Both the position numbers and the translations under genes were made by a program. This document shows, in pieces, positions 50,432 to 60,123 of a stretch of DNA of 64,000 nucleotides. This DNA is from Arthrobacter sp. StoSoilB20 (GTDB lineage Bacteria; Actinomycetota; Actinomycetes; Actinomycetales; Micrococcaceae), in contig NZ_AP024651.1 of assembly GCF_019977295.1 (NCBI RefSeq), forward strand, positions 186,001 to 250,000, given 5' to 3'. Below the pieces are notes generated by a model. It saw only the letters and a list, made by a program, of their open reading frames with translations. It made no database searches and was not told the origin of the DNA. How positions within the stretch are numbered: the first letter of the stretch is position 1; each line of letters begins with the position of its first letter.

Positions 50432-51112
50432 GTGACTACAACCGGACCGGGACGCCCCCGAAAACAGCAAGCGGTACGTCCGGGAGCTACTGCACGGGAC
50501 GAGATCCTCGACGCTGCGGCTGAGCTCTTCACAAGCCAGGGGTTCGCCAACACCTCCACCCGGGCTATTGCTGACGCGGTAGGAATCCGGCAGTCATCGC
50601 TCTATCACCACTTCTCCACCAAGGACGAGATCCTCGGGGAGCTGCTCGGCGGGACGGTTTCCACCAGCTTGGATTTCGCCCGCGCCATGCGGGATCATTC
50701 CGACGACGACGGCCTGGAAGCTTCTGGGGCACGGTTGCACGCGGTGGTCCTCTTCGACGGTTCGCAGCTCTGCACTTCCCGCTGGAACCTCGGGGTCCTC
50801 TACCACCTGCCGGAGGCCAGGGCGGAGATCTTCCAGCCCTTCATGGCGGCACGGACGGAACTCCGGACCATCTACGGGGAGTTGGGGCGGGGCGTTGCAT
50901 CCTCCCCTGGGGACCCGGACCTCGGAGACACTGCTTTTCGGCTGGTGGAGTCGCTGATCAACCTCCGCGCGGACGGGCTGATCTCCAAGGACTCGGCGTC
51001 CACCACGGCCGACACGGTGACGATCCTTGCCGGCCTGAGGGAAAAACTCCCGGCGGTGAGGGCTGCCAGCGACGAACTCATCGCGAGAACAGCAGCCGGA
51101 GATGGCAAATGA
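50432..51112 (+). CDS. TetR family transcriptional regulator
   Basis: 226 aa from GTG 50432. The N-terminal TetR HTH covers about residues 20-66 (TARDEILDAAAELFTSQGFA, ADAVGIRQSSLYHHFSTKDE). The C-terminal ligand domain is unclassified. Divergent from the permease/carboxylase operon, so probably its regulator with guanidine, urea or an intermediate as the signal. ATG 50408 is an alternative start. It ends just before a lipoprotein gene. Confidence 0.9.
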   Translation: MTTTGPGRPRKQQAVRPGATARDEILDAAAELFTSQGFANTSTRAIADAVGIRQSSLYHHFSTKDEILGELLGGTVSTSLDFARAMRDHSDDDGLEASGARLHAVVLFDGSQLCTSRWNLGVLYHLPEARAEIFQPFMAARTELRTIYGELGRGVASSPGDPDLGDTAFRLVESLINLRADGLISKDSASTTADTVTILAGLREKLPAVRAASDELIARTAAGDGK

Positions 51113-51183
51113 TGGACGTGCTGGCCTTCTCGTTCGCTATGCCACCTACTATGGCCTGCGCACATAGATTGGAGAGCCGCAGA

Positions 51184-51579
51184 ATGTTCAGGCGACTATT
51201 CCAAGTCATTGCCCTAGCCTTGGTGCTGACCGCGTTCTCAGCATGTGGGTTAGACAGCGCAACTCCCGGCACCATCCCTAAACCAGAGTTGCGGGACGGC
51301 ACTGTCCAGAAGGTGATGTCCTACCTGCACGCCAAGGACGTTGAAGGCCTCCAGAACATGGCCTTCGACGAGTTTGTTGGCGTCGCTTACTCCGCCAATG
51401 ACTGGGTCGCCACCTGGGGCGGCGTGCAGGACACGGGTTACGAAGTCTCTTACGAGTCCCCGGGCGGAACTACTTACTACCACACCACAATTAGGGCAAC
51501 GGCCGCGGACGGTAAACCTATTGAAATTCGCATCTCACTTAGCTGGGCAGTAGACCATTGGGCCGTCGGCCGCCTCTGA
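51184..51579 (+). CDS. Putative lipoprotein
   Basis: 131 aa from ATG 51184 with GGAGAG seven bases upstream. Signal peptide and lipobox FQVIALALVLTAFSAC (Cys21). The mature part looks like a small NTF2/DUF4878-type fold (GTVQKVMSYLHAKDVEGLQN, HTTIRATAADGKPIEIRISL), which is a guess from pattern. The reading frame is open from 51109 but the earlier part has no signal-peptide logic. Confidence 0.72.
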   Translation: MFRRLFQVIALALVLTAFSACGLDSATPGTIPKPELRDGTVQKVMSYLHAKDVEGLQNMAFDEFVGVAYSANDWVATWGGVQDTGYEVSYESPGGTTYYHTTIRATAADGKPIEIRISLSWAVDHWAVGRL

Positions 51580-51603
51580 TCCGGCCCTTCCAGCGAAAAG
51601 CGC

Positions 51604-52227
51604 CTAGTAATCCACCTGCCGCTTGAGTTTGTTCCCGAGCCACAGCATCGCCAGGCTTACCACCAGGAAGCCGACGGAGATAGCGAGGGCAAACACCACC
51701 ACGCCACCCCAACCGCCTGCACGGGCCGGGTCAATGAACCAGTACGGGTACCAGTTGACGAAGGCGCCCCGGACCAGGCTGTAGACCAGGTAGCCGATGG
51801 GGTAGAGCAGCCAGTACCAAACGTGTTTGAGCTGCAGGGTTGCCCGCGGTGGTTGGAAGAGCCAGTCAGCCACCATCACCACGGGGATCAGGTAGTGGAC
51901 CACAAAGTTGACCCAGGGGAGCAGGGAACCGAGGTCTTCGCCCGCCAGCAGCGCACCAAACACCAGCCCCACTACGGCCATGGCGATCGTGGCCGTGCCA
52001 CGGGTGACATCGTCCGCTTCGGTGGGCCTCTTCCGGATCAGCACCCGGTAGCCGCTGATGAGGAGCACCAAGGCTGCGAAGATGTTGGACAGGTTGGTGA
52101 AGTAGCTGAAGAAGTTCCAAAGGTCATAGCCCAGGCCCAAGTGAACTGTCAGCTGCGTTCCCACTGCCACCAAGGTCAGCAGGCCAAAGAAAAAGCGTCC
52201 CCCGATAAGCACGTTCCGTTTGGTCAT
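51604..52227 (-). CDS. Pr6Pr family membrane protein
   Basis: 207 aa with about six transmembrane helices (FFFGLLTLVAVGTQLTVHLG, FFSYFTNLSNIFAALVLLIS, WVNFVVHYLIPVVMVADWLF). YFTNLSNI and the H-Y-L-I-P-V-V-M-x-x-D-W run are typical of Pr6Pr/FAR-17a-like proteins, whose function in bacteria is unknown. ATG 52227 is chosen (AAGGATGGGGAAC upstream); ATG 52236 is possible. Follows radA on the same strand by 54 bases. Confidence 0.82.
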   Translation of the reverse strand: MTKRNVLIGGRFFFGLLTLVAVGTQLTVHLGLGYDLWNFFSYFTNLSNIFAALVLLISGYRVLIRKRPTEADDVTRGTATIAMAVVGLVFGALLAGEDLGSLLPWVNFVVHYLIPVVMVADWLFQPPRATLQLKHVWYWLLYPIGYLVYSLVRGAFVNWYPYWFIDPARAGGWGGVVVFALAISVGFLVVSLAMLWLGNKLKRQVDY

Positions 52228-52281
52228 GTTCCCCATCCTTGCCGACCCCGCGCCACGAACAGCCCCGACACCCCGGAACAG

Positions 52282-53655
52282 CTACGTGATCAGCAATTCC
52301 AAGGCCTCGGCAAGGTGGCCCACCTCGCGCACGGAGAAGCCGTCCGGAATAACACCCGCCCCTGCCGGACTGGCCGGGACAATGGCGTGGGTGAAGCCGA
52401 GCCGGTGTGCTTCCTGGATGCGCTGGTTGATCCCGGGAACAGGACGGACCTCACCGGCCAAGCCCACCTCTCCAAACGCAATTAAACGCTGGGGGAGAGC
52501 CTTCCGGGACTTGGCCGAAGCAACAGCCAGGGCAACGGCCAGGTCTGTTGCCGGTTCGGTCAGCTTCACGCCGCCCACTGTTGCCACATAGGAATCGTCC
52601 TTGTGGAGCATGCAGCCGGCACGCTGCTGAAGAACTGCCAGCAGCATGGCCACCCTGGAGCTTTCCAACCCGCTGGTGGCCCGCCGTGGTTGCGAATTGG
52701 CGCTCTCGGCCAAGAGCGACTGAACCTCTGCCAGCAAGGGCCGGCGGCCCTCCATGGTCACCGTGATGCAGGTGCCCGAAACGGGTTCCCGGGTCCGTGA
52801 AACGAACAACCCACTGGGATCAGCCAACCCCTCAATGCCGGTCTCGTTCAGGTCAAAGCATCCGACGTCGTCCGTGGCACCATAACGGTTCTTCACGGCC
52901 CGGAGCAGCCGCAGGCGCGAGTGGCGTTCGCCCTCAAACTGGCACACCACGTCCACCAGGTGCTCCAGCAAACGGGGTCCGGCGATGGTGCCTTCCTTGG
53001 TCACATGGCCCACCAGCAGCGTGGTCATGTTGCGCCGCTTGGCAGCGGAGATGATGGACGCTGCAACCTCGCGCACCTGCGACACGCCACCGGCGCTGCC
53101 CTCCACGTCCGCGCTGCTCAGGGTCTGCACCGAGTCCACAATCAGCAGTTTGGGTTCAAGCTTTTCCACCTGCCCCAGTGCCTGGCCAAGATCCGTTTCC
53201 GCGGACAGGTAAAGAGTATGGGCGACGGCGTCGATCCGCTCCGCACGGAGTTTCACCTGGGCCGCCGATTCCTCGCCCGTGATGTAGAGGACGTCCTGGC
53301 CGGTGCGCGCGAACTTCGCTGCAACATCCAACAGGAGTGTGGATTTCCCGACGCCGGGCTCGCCGGCAAGCAGGATGACGGCACCCGGAACGAGCCCTCC
53401 TCCGAGGACACGGTCCAGCTCGTCCACGCCGGTAGGCAGGAAGGCCGCCGTCGTCCCATCCACCTCGGCGATACGGCGGGCCGGCTCCAAAACCGTAGCT
53501 GCCGCCGTCGTGCGCGCCACCGTGGCACCGTACTCCTCAACGGTTCCCCACGCCTGGCATTCCCCGCATCGACCCACCCATTTGATGGCAGTCCAGCCAC
53601 ATTCGGCACACTTGTAGGCGGGTGTTTTGGATGCGCGGGACGTCTTGGAAGCCAT
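52282..53655 (-). CDS. radA: DNA repair protein RadA
   Basis: 457 aa. Branch-migration ATPase of recombination. N-terminal C4 zinc finger (Cys16, 19, 30, 33), RecA-like ATPase with Walker A GEPGVGKST (98-106), the RadA-specific KNRYGATDDVG motif, and a C-terminal Lon-protease-like domain (AVALAVASAKSRKALPQRL). ATG 53655 gives the normal length. In mycobacteria radA lies beside disA; here the nitrogen operon separates them by about 11 kb. Confidence 0.96.
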   Translation of the reverse strand: MASKTSRASKTPAYKCAECGWTAIKWVGRCGECQAWGTVEEYGATVARTTAAATVLEPARRIAEVDGTTAAFLPTGVDELDRVLGGGLVPGAVILLAGEPGVGKSTLLLDVAAKFARTGQDVLYITGEESAAQVKLRAERIDAVAHTLYLSAETDLGQALGQVEKLEPKLLIVDSVQTLSSADVEGSAGGVSQVREVAASIISAAKRRNMTTLLVGHVTKEGTIAGPRLLEHLVDVVCQFEGERHSRLRLLRAVKNRYGATDDVGCFDLNETGIEGLADPSGLFVSRTREPVSGTCITVTMEGRRPLLAEVQSLLAESANSQPRRATSGLESSRVAMLLAVLQQRAGCMLHKDDSYVATVGGVKLTEPATDLAVALAVASAKSRKALPQRLIAFGEVGLAGEVRPVPGINQRIQEAHRLGFTHAIVPASPAGAGVIPDGFSVREVGHLAEALELLIT

Positions 53656-53687
53656 GGGTTCAAGCGTAGTGGCGGGGACTGACAGTA

Positions 53688-54386
53688 TTAGCCGCGCCGG
53701 CCACCGTGCCGGGCTGCGTCGACGAAGACGGCGATCCCCGTCACTCCGAGCGCGAGTCCAAGGGATGCAACCACGTCGGTGAGCCAGTGGTACCCGAGGT
53801 AAAGCCGGCTGTAGGCGACCATCAGCGTCAGCAAAGCGGCGCCGGCGAAGGCGAGCACCGCCGTCGCCCGCGAACCCGAACGTGAAACGAGCAAGTACGT
53901 CAGGACCAGCGCGAAGATGCCTGCGCCCAGGGTGTGGCCCGAGGGGAAGGAGAGTGCGTCGTCGGGGCCAAGGAGGAAATCGGACGACGACGGTCGGGAG
54001 CGGCCCACATCCTGCTTGACCAAGGTGGAAAGAATGACCGCCAGAAGCATGGCTCCCATCAGCACCGCCGGCCGCCAAAATTCCCTCTTCCACACCATCC
54101 ATGCAACCGCCACCGCTGCACCAATGCCCGCTACCCAACCGGGCGAGGTCACAATGCTCAGGGCAGTCAGCACGGCGGTGAGCAACGGGTTGCGGGAATC
54201 CACCATGAAGCTGTGGACAGTGCCATCCATGGTGGCCAGGCCGGTCTCGGAAAGCACGGCGGCAAACATCAGCCAGAACACCGCATCCCCGGCAACGAGC
54301 AACCCGGCAGCCCACAGGAACAGGGTCCGCTGCCGCAAACGGAGAGCCGGTGCGGGCCGGAAGCGCGTGGAAATGGCAGTGATCAT
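53688..54386 (-). CDS. PAP2 family phosphatase
   Basis: 232 aa. Integral membrane acid phosphatase with about six helices and the three PAP2 motifs KQDVGRSRP, PSGHT and SRLYLGYHWLTDV. It probably dephosphorylates undecaprenyl pyrophosphate or another lipid phosphate; the substrate is not shown. ATG 54386 is chosen because the preceding residues are unlike the family. It precedes radA by 32 bases, so the two may be cotranscribed. Confidence 0.9.
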   Translation of the reverse strand: MITAISTRFRPAPALRLRQRTLFLWAAGLLVAGDAVFWLMFAAVLSETGLATMDGTVHSFMVDSRNPLLTAVLTALSIVTSPGWVAGIGAAVAVAWMVWKREFWRPAVLMGAMLLAVILSTLVKQDVGRSRPSSSDFLLGPDDALSFPSGHTLGAGIFALVLTYLLVSRSGSRATAVLAFAGAALLTLMVAYSRLYLGYHWLTDVVASLGLALGVTGIAVFVDAARHGGRRG

Positions 54387-54496
54387 CGGTTCATTCTGCC
54401 AAACAGGGCTGGGGCTTCTCTGAATGGCTCCGCGAGCTTGCACTTAATGACAATGCCAGGCCGTGGGATTGCGATTAACTGCCACCTCGGCGGAGG

Positions 54497-55624
54497 CTAC
54501 AGCGCCGGAAGCACCGCGCGGGCTTCATCCGGTTCCATGCCGCTGGCTTCCAGCAGGTCAACCATGAGGGGCCGGAACAGCATGACGACCGTCTCGCCCT
54601 CGAGCCTCTGGACATCGAGCATCTTGGGATGAAGGCGGGCGGCTATGTCCGAGAGGTCGTTCCGGGCCCGGCGCAGGTGAACCCGCCGGGTCCCCTCGCT
54701 TTGCTCGGACAATCCAATGGTCATCTCATCGATGGCGGCGGCCGTTTCCTGCAGGACCTCGGAGATGCTGTCGATCGCTTCATCGGAGAGGGCGGCGTGG
54801 TTGATCGCGCTGGTGAGCCGCCGCGCAAACACCCGGCTGTTACGCAGGGCCAGATCGATGTACTCCAGGGAGTGCTCCAGCCCGGCGAGTTCATCGCGAT
54901 GCCTGCGGTGTGCCGGCGCCAGGGTTGCCACTTCACCGGAAGCGCGCAACGTCTGCCTCATCCGGTCCACCAGCGGCTGGCAGTTGCGCCCGCGGATCAG
55001 GGCGTGCCAGGCGATGGTGGAGTCGCTCTCAGTCAGTGCCTTGCCGCATTCACGCAGCACTTCCGCCAGTTCATGGAGGATCTTCTGGACGTCCTTGCGG
55101 GGCTCACGCCGTGGATCCTTCGGCACCAGGATGGTCACCAGCAACGCGAAAACGCCACCCACCACGGCGTCCAGGCTGCGGGTGAACGGCCCGCCGGCCG
55201 GCGCAGGCAGCAGCACCACCAACAACGACTGAAGCCCCAGCTGGGTGGTGAAAATCGTCCCGCTGTCCAGGAACCTGGCCAGCAGGATGGAGAAAAGCAG
55301 GACTATGGCGGCCTGCCAGATCCCGGCGCCCAGCCAGTGGAGCAGCAGGTCACCCACCACGATGCCCAACGTGCAGCCCAGGCCCACCTCGATCACCCGG
55401 CGCAACCGCGGATCACGCGAGAAGCCGAGGGCAATCAGGGAAGAAGTAGCCGCGAACAGCGGTCCTTGGTGGCCCAGCACGTATTCGGCAAAGGCGTAGG
55501 CACCCACGGCGCACACGGTCATCTGGATGGCCGGCGTCAAAGAATTCCGGCTGCGGACCAAACCCGTCCGGACCCTTGCGCGCAGGAACCTCTTGCTTGC
55601 GGAAAATCCCTTCGCGGCGGCCAT
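54497..55624 (-). CDS. FUSC family (aromatic acid exporter-like) membrane protein
   Basis: 375 aa. Five or six N-terminal helices (MTVCAVGAYAFAEYVLGHQG, ATSSLIALGFSRDPRLRRVI, QLGLQSLLVVLLPAPAGGPF) and a long charged cytosolic helical domain from about residue 175. This is the FUSC/ALMT-like arrangement of putative exporters. Substrate unknown. Divergent from pstS. Confidence 0.83.
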   Translation of the reverse strand: MAAAKGFSASKRFLRARVRTGLVRSRNSLTPAIQMTVCAVGAYAFAEYVLGHQGPLFAATSSLIALGFSRDPRLRRVIEVGLGCTLGIVVGDLLLHWLGAGIWQAAIVLLFSILLARFLDSGTIFTTQLGLQSLLVVLLPAPAGGPFTRSLDAVVGGVFALLVTILVPKDPRREPRKDVQKILHELAEVLRECGKALTESDSTIAWHALIRGRNCQPLVDRMRQTLRASGEVATLAPAHRRHRDELAGLEHSLEYIDLALRNSRVFARRLTSAINHAALSDEAIDSISEVLQETAAAIDEMTIGLSEQSEGTRRVHLRRARNDLSDIAARLHPKMLDVQRLEGETVVMLFRPLMVDLLEASGMEPDEARAVLPAL

Positions 55625-55728
55625 GCCCTCCAGTCTATTTGCCCGGCCTGGGTTCCGGCGCAGGCGCAGACCCCAACCAGCCTGCCCCTCAAGGTGGCGC
55701 GCGCCACATAACCCAATGGTCCGCCGTC

Positions 55729-55750
55729 GTTCACCTTCCGTTTACCTTTC
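55729..55750 (+). promoter_or_regulatory. Pho box (direct repeats) upstream of pstS
   Basis: GTTCACCTTCC (55729-55739) and GTTTACCTTTC (55740-55750) are 11-base direct repeats of the actinobacterial PhoP-binding unit (GTTCACC core). A weaker GTTACCTGCGC follows at 55763. They lie about 120 bases before the pstS start, so phosphate-starvation control is expected. Confidence 0.72.
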
Positions 55751-55871
55751 ACCGCAGATCCCGTTACCTGCGCTCCTTACCTTCAGTAAAGGAACAAAAG
55801 GTCCTCAGCTCGCGCACGCCGAAATCTCCGTTCGGCCCGCATCGAAGAATCCCTGGAAGGGGCACATCCAA

Positions 55872-56993
55872 GTGAAGGCAACTCACTTCGGCCGCAACGC
55901 GGCAATCGCGGTCATCGCAGCCGGCGCTCTCGCGCTCACTGCTTGCGGTTCAGACAACGCAACGGGCACCACTGGCGGCACCCAGACTTCAGCATCCGGC
56001 ACCAAGGTGACCGGCACCCTTACCGGCATCGGCGCCTCCTCCACCGGCGCAGCCATGGACGCCTGGAAGGCCGGCTTCGCCACTGCCAACTCCGGTGCTA
56101 CGGTCCAGTACTCCCCGGATGGTTCCGGCGCAGGCCGCAAGGCCATCATCGACGGTTCGGCACAGTTCGCCGGCTCCGACGCCTACCTCAAGGACGAGGA
56201 GCTGGAGAGCTCCAAGGCCAAGTGCGGCCCCGACGGCGCCATCAACATCCCGGTGTACATCTCCCCGATCGCCGTCGCCTTCAACATTCCGGACGTCAAG
56301 GAACTGAAGCTCGACGCCGCGACGGTCGCCAAGATCTTCCGCGGCCAGATCGCCAAGTGGAACGATCCCGCAATCGCCGCCCTCAACGAAGGCGTCACCC
56401 TGCCGGACCTTAAGGTCACTCCGGTGAACCGCTCCGACGACTCCGGAACCACCACCAACTTCACCGATTACCTCGCAGCTGCCGCTCCTGAGGTCTGGAC
56501 GGACAAGGCTGCCGGCGTTTGGCCCGCAAGCCTGGCCGGCGAGAACGCCAAGGGCACCTCCGGCGTCGTCAAGACCGTCACCGACACCCCCGGTGCCGTG
56601 ACCTACGCTGATGACTCCGCTGTCTCCGGCAAGCTGGGCACCGCCTCCATCAAGGTGGGCGACGAGTTCGTCAAGATCTCCGCCGACGCTGCCGCAAAGG
56701 CTGTCGAAGCCGGCAAGCCCGTTGACGGCCGCGCCGCAAATGACGTCGCCATCAAGCTGGACCGCAAGACCACCGCAGCGGGCGCCTACCCCGTAGTCCT
56801 CGTCTCCTACCACGTTGTGTGCACCACCTACGAGACCAAGGAAGTTGCCGATCTGGTCAAGGCCTTCGAAAGCTACGTCGTTTCCGACGAAGGACAGAAG
56901 ACCGCAGCTGACGCCGCAAAGTCGGCGCCGCTGTCCAAGACGCTGCAGGACAAGGCTACGGCCGCTATCGAAACCATCAAGGCCAAGTCCTAA
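55872..56993 (+). CDS. pstS: Phosphate ABC transporter substrate-binding protein PstS
   Basis: 373 aa from GTG 55872. Lipoprotein signal IAVIAAGALALTAC with lipobox Cys. Periplasmic-type phosphate-binding fold with the phosphate contacts GIGASSTGAAMDAWK, PDGSGAGRKAI and VNRSDDSGTTTNFTDYL. First gene of pstSCAB. A large hairpin follows before pstC. Confidence 0.96.
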   Translation: MKATHFGRNAAIAVIAAGALALTACGSDNATGTTGGTQTSASGTKVTGTLTGIGASSTGAAMDAWKAGFATANSGATVQYSPDGSGAGRKAIIDGSAQFAGSDAYLKDEELESSKAKCGPDGAINIPVYISPIAVAFNIPDVKELKLDAATVAKIFRGQIAKWNDPAIAALNEGVTLPDLKVTPVNRSDDSGTTTNFTDYLAAAAPEVWTDKAAGVWPASLAGENAKGTSGVVKTVTDTPGAVTYADDSAVSGKLGTASIKVGDEFVKISADAAAKAVEAGKPVDGRAANDVAIKLDRKTTAAGAYPVVLVSYHVVCTTYETKEVADLVKAFESYVVSDEGQKTAADAAKSAPLSKTLQDKATAAIETIKAKS

Positions 56994-57031
56994 GGTTTCC
57001 CGGCGGGTTTACTGAACCCGGCTGAACACTG

Positions 57032-57089
57032 AAGTTCCCTGTCCCGCTCTCCGGTGGCCGCCGCGGCACCGGACCGGGGCAGGGAACTT
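57032..57089 (+). other. Long hairpin between pstS and pstC
   Basis: AAGTTCCCTGTCCC (57032-57045) pairs with GGGGCAGGGAACTT (57076-57089), one G-U pair, with an inner CCGGTG / CACCGG stem. No T run follows. It may stop part of the transcripts or protect the pstS end, raising PstS over the membrane subunits. Confidence 0.75.
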
Positions 57090-57131
57090 AGCCATGTAAG
57101 ACCAGTTCACTCCAGACTGAAGGAACGTGAA

Positions 57132-58064
57132 GTGACCACCAACTCCCTGACAACCTCCCAAGGCGCAGGACGCGCCGGGGACAAGGTTTTCTCCGGGGCC
57201 GCCATGGCCGCAGGGTGCCTGATTCTCGCGGTTCTCTTCGGAGTCGCATTGTTCCTTGTGGTGCAGGCGATCCCCGCGCTCACCGCCCCCGCAGAAGACA
57301 TCCAGGGCGGCAACGGCTTCTTCGCCTACATTGCCCCGATCGTGGTGGGCACCCTCATTGCCGCAGTCATCGCGCTCGTCATCGCCACCCCCGTGGCCAT
57401 CGGCGTGGCACTGTTCATCTCGCACTACGCTCCCCGCCGCCTCGCATCGGGCCTGGGCTACGTGGTGGACCTGCTCGCCGCCATCCCCTCCGTTGTCTAT
57501 GGCGCCTGGGGTGCAGCCTTCCTGGCCAAGGAAATCTCCCCCGCCTACGACTGGCTGGCCACCTACCTCGGCTGGATTCCGATCTTCGAAGGACCGGCGT
57601 CGGCTACCGGCAAGACCATCCTGACCGCAGGCATCGTCCTGTCCGTCATGGTCCTGCCCATCATTACCTCCCTGTCCCGTGAAATCTTCCTGCAGACCCC
57701 CAAGCTGCACGAGGAAGCAGCGCTTGCGCTGGGAGCCACCCGCTGGGAAATGATCAAGATGGCTGTGCTGCCCTTTGGCCGCCCGGGCATCATCAGTGCC
57801 ATCATGCTGGGCCTTGGCCGGGCACTCGGTGAGACCATGGCCGTTGCCTTGGTGCTCTCCTCCGGTGTCCTGACGGCCAGCCTCATCCAGTCCGGAAACC
57901 AGACCATCGCCGCGGAAATCGCCCTGAACTTCCCCGAAGCCAGCGGCCTCAAGGTCAACACGTTGATCGCCGCCGGCCTGGTGCTGTTCGTCATCACCCT
58001 GGGCGTGAACATGATCGCCCGCTGGATCATCACCCGGCACAAAGAATTCTCGGGAGCCAACTAA
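57132..58064 (+). CDS. pstC: Phosphate ABC transporter permease PstC
   Basis: 310 aa, GTG start with GGA upstream. Six transmembrane helices and the binding-protein-dependent permease motif EEAALALGATRWEMIKMAVLPF. Family starts further upstream are open but lack pattern. The stop is followed at once by the pstA ATG. Confidence 0.95.
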   Translation: MTTNSLTTSQGAGRAGDKVFSGAAMAAGCLILAVLFGVALFLVVQAIPALTAPAEDIQGGNGFFAYIAPIVVGTLIAAVIALVIATPVAIGVALFISHYAPRRLASGLGYVVDLLAAIPSVVYGAWGAAFLAKEISPAYDWLATYLGWIPIFEGPASATGKTILTAGIVLSVMVLPIITSLSREIFLQTPKLHEEAALALGATRWEMIKMAVLPFGRPGIISAIMLGLGRALGETMAVALVLSSGVLTASLIQSGNQTIAAEIALNFPEASGLKVNTLIAAGLVLFVITLGVNMIARWIITRHKEFSGAN

Positions 58065-59168
58065 ATGTCCGCCACAGTAGTCCGCAAGCGCTCAGCGCTC
58101 ACCAAGGGCCAGCTGCCCAAGTTCGCGCCCTACATTGTCCTGGCCGTCGCGCTCGTTGTGGGTGCGGCAATCCTGGCGCTCATCGGCTTCAATGCCTTCG
58201 GCTGGGGGCTTGTCTCAGCCATCCTGTTCGCCGTGGGCCTGGTCTCCTGGAGTGCCGCCGTTGAGGGTTCCCGCAAAGCGAAGGACAAGCTTGCCACCTG
58301 CCTGGTAGTGGGCTCGTTCCTTGTTGCGCTCCTGCCTTTGGTCTCCGTCATCGTCACGGTCCTGGTCAACGGCATCCCCGGGCTCATCACCCCCGGCTTC
58401 CTCGGCACCTCAATGAACGGTGTCACCGGCGCCTTCGACAACAAGGCAGTGGAGGAAGGCGCCCCCGTCCTGGGCGGTATCTACCACGCACTGATGGGGA
58501 CGCTCCAGATCACGCTCCTTGCCACGGTGATCTCGGTCCCCGTAGGCCTCCTGACATCCATCTACCTGGTGGAGTACGGCAACGACCGTCCGCTGGCCCG
58601 CGCCATCACGTTCTTCGTGGATGTCATGACCGGCATCCCGTCGATCGTGGCCGGCCTCTTCGCGGCAGCGTTCTTCTTCGCCATCGTGGGCCCCGGCACC
58701 AAGACCGGTGCGGTAGCCGCCGTCGCGCTTTCAGTCCTGATGATCCCTGTTGTGGTCCGCTCCAGCGAGGAAATGCTCAAGATCGTCCCGAACGAGCTCC
58801 GCGAGGCGTCCTACGCGCTGGGCGTCCGTAAATGGCGCACCATCACCAAGGTGGTTATTCCGACGGCGATCTCCGGCATCGCTTCAGGCGTGACCCTCGC
58901 GATCGCCCGCGTGATCGGCGAAACCGCCCCGATCCTGGTGACGGCGGGTTTTGCCACCACCATCAACAACAACGTGTTCGGTGGATGGATGGCTTCGCTG
59001 CCCACTTTCATTTACACGCAGATCCTCAACCCGACGTCGCCGTCCAACCCTGAGCCGTCGGACCAGCGTGCCTGGGGCGCCGCGCTGGTGCTGATCATCC
59101 TGGTGATGCTCCTGAACCTCGGAGCCCGCCTCATCGCCCGCCTGTTCGCTCCCAAGACGGGACGCTGA
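58065..59168 (+). CDS. pstA: Phosphate ABC transporter permease PstA
   Basis: 367 aa. Starts directly after the pstC stop. Eight or so hydrophobic helices; the N terminus has an extra pair of helices ([20 protein letters not shown]) compared with short PstA proteins, common in actinobacteria. EAA loop [20 protein letters not shown]. Confidence 0.95.
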   Translation: MSATVVRKRSALTKGQLPKFAPYIVLAVALVVGAAILALIGFNAFGWGLVSAILFAVGLVSWSAAVEGSRKAKDKLATCLVVGSFLVALLPLVSVIVTVLVNGIPGLITPGFLGTSMNGVTGAFDNKAVEEGAPVLGGIYHALMGTLQITLLATVISVPVGLLTSIYLVEYGNDRPLARAITFFVDVMTGIPSIVAGLFAAAFFFAIVGPGTKTGAVAAVALSVLMIPVVVRSSEEMLKIVPNELREASYALGVRKWRTITKVVIPTAISGIASGVTLAIARVIGETAPILVTAGFATTINNNVFGGWMASLPTFIYTQILNPTSPSNPEPSDQRAWGAALVLIILVMLLNLGARLIARLFAPKTGR

Positions 59169-59241
59169 CCGGGCAGGCCGCGCGGTGATCCGCAGCGGCC
59201 CCTACAAAAACTTCCACACCCCCAAGGAACAAAGGAACACC

Positions 59242-60021
59242 ATGTCCAAGCGCATCGACGTCAAAGACCTGAATGTCTACTACGGCAACTTCCTGGCCGT
59301 CGAAGACGTCAACATCAACATCCAGGCCAAGTCCGTAACGGCCTTCATCGGCCCCTCCGGCTGCGGCAAGTCCACGTTCCTCCGCACCCTGAACCGCATG
59401 CACGAGGTCCTTCCCGGCGCGCGAGTAGAAGGCGAAGTCCTCCTGGACGGCGACAACCTCTACGGCCCCGGCGTGGACCCCGTAACTGTCCGCACCCAGG
59501 TGGGCATGGTTTTCCAGCGCCCCAACCCGTTCCCCACCATGTCCATCCGCGACAACGTGCTGGCCGGCGTGAAGCTGAACAACAAGAAGATCTCCAAGGG
59601 CGCAGCCGATGCCCTGGTGGAGAAGTCCTTGGTGGGCGCCAACCTGTGGAACGAGGTCAAGGACCGCCTGGACAAGCCCGGCTCCGGCCTTTCAGGTGGC
59701 CAGCAGCAGCGCCTTTGCATCGCCCGCGCCATCGCCGTGGAGCCCCAGGTGATCCTCATGGACGAGCCCTGCTCCGCGCTGGACCCCATCTCCACGCTGG
59801 CCGTTGAGGACCTCATCAACGAGCTCAAGGACCAGTACACCGTGGTGATCGTGACCCACAACATGCAGCAGGCCGCCCGTGTCTCTGACAAGACCGCGTT
59901 CTTCAACATCGCAGGCACCGGCAAGCCCGGCAAGCTGATCGAGTTCGCTGACACCACCAGCATCTTCAACAACCCCGGCCAGAAGGCAACGGAGGACTAC
60001 GTCTCCGGCCGCTTCGGATAA
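59242..60021 (+). CDS. pstB: Phosphate ABC transporter ATP-binding protein PstB
   Basis: 259 aa. Walker A GPSGCGKS (37-44), signature LSGGQQQR (150-157), Walker [14 protein letters not shown] and the switch His in [11 protein letters not shown] 59242 is preceded by AAGGAACAAAGGAA. Last gene of the operon, followed by a strong terminator; no phoU is adjacent. Confidence 0.97.
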   Translation: MSKRIDVKDLNVYYGNFLAVEDVNINIQAKSVTAFIGPSGCGKSTFLRTLNRMHEVLPGARVEGEVLLDGDNLYGPGVDPVTVRTQVGMVFQRPNPFPTMSIRDNVLAGVKLNNKKISKGAADALVEKSLVGANLWNEVKDRLDKPGSGLSGGQQQRLCIARAIAVEPQVILMDEPCSALDPISTLAVEDLINELKDQYTVVIVTHNMQQAARVSDKTAFFNIAGTGKPGKLIEFADTTSIFNNPGQKATEDYVSGRFG

Positions 60022-60064
60022 AGGGTTCCGCAGGTTCCGGCTTCTATGGGGGGAGTCGGCAGAT

Positions 60065-60110
60065 AACGACGGCGGCCGTCGCCTTGGGGGTACGGCCGCC
60101 GTCGTTTTTT
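60065..60110 (+). terminator. pst operon terminator
   Basis: 15-bp perfect stem AACGACGGCGGCCGT / ACGGCCGCCGTCGTT with a 12-base loop, followed by TTTT (six T in all). Confidence 0.95.
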
Positions 60111-60123
60111 CTTGCCCAAGTAG

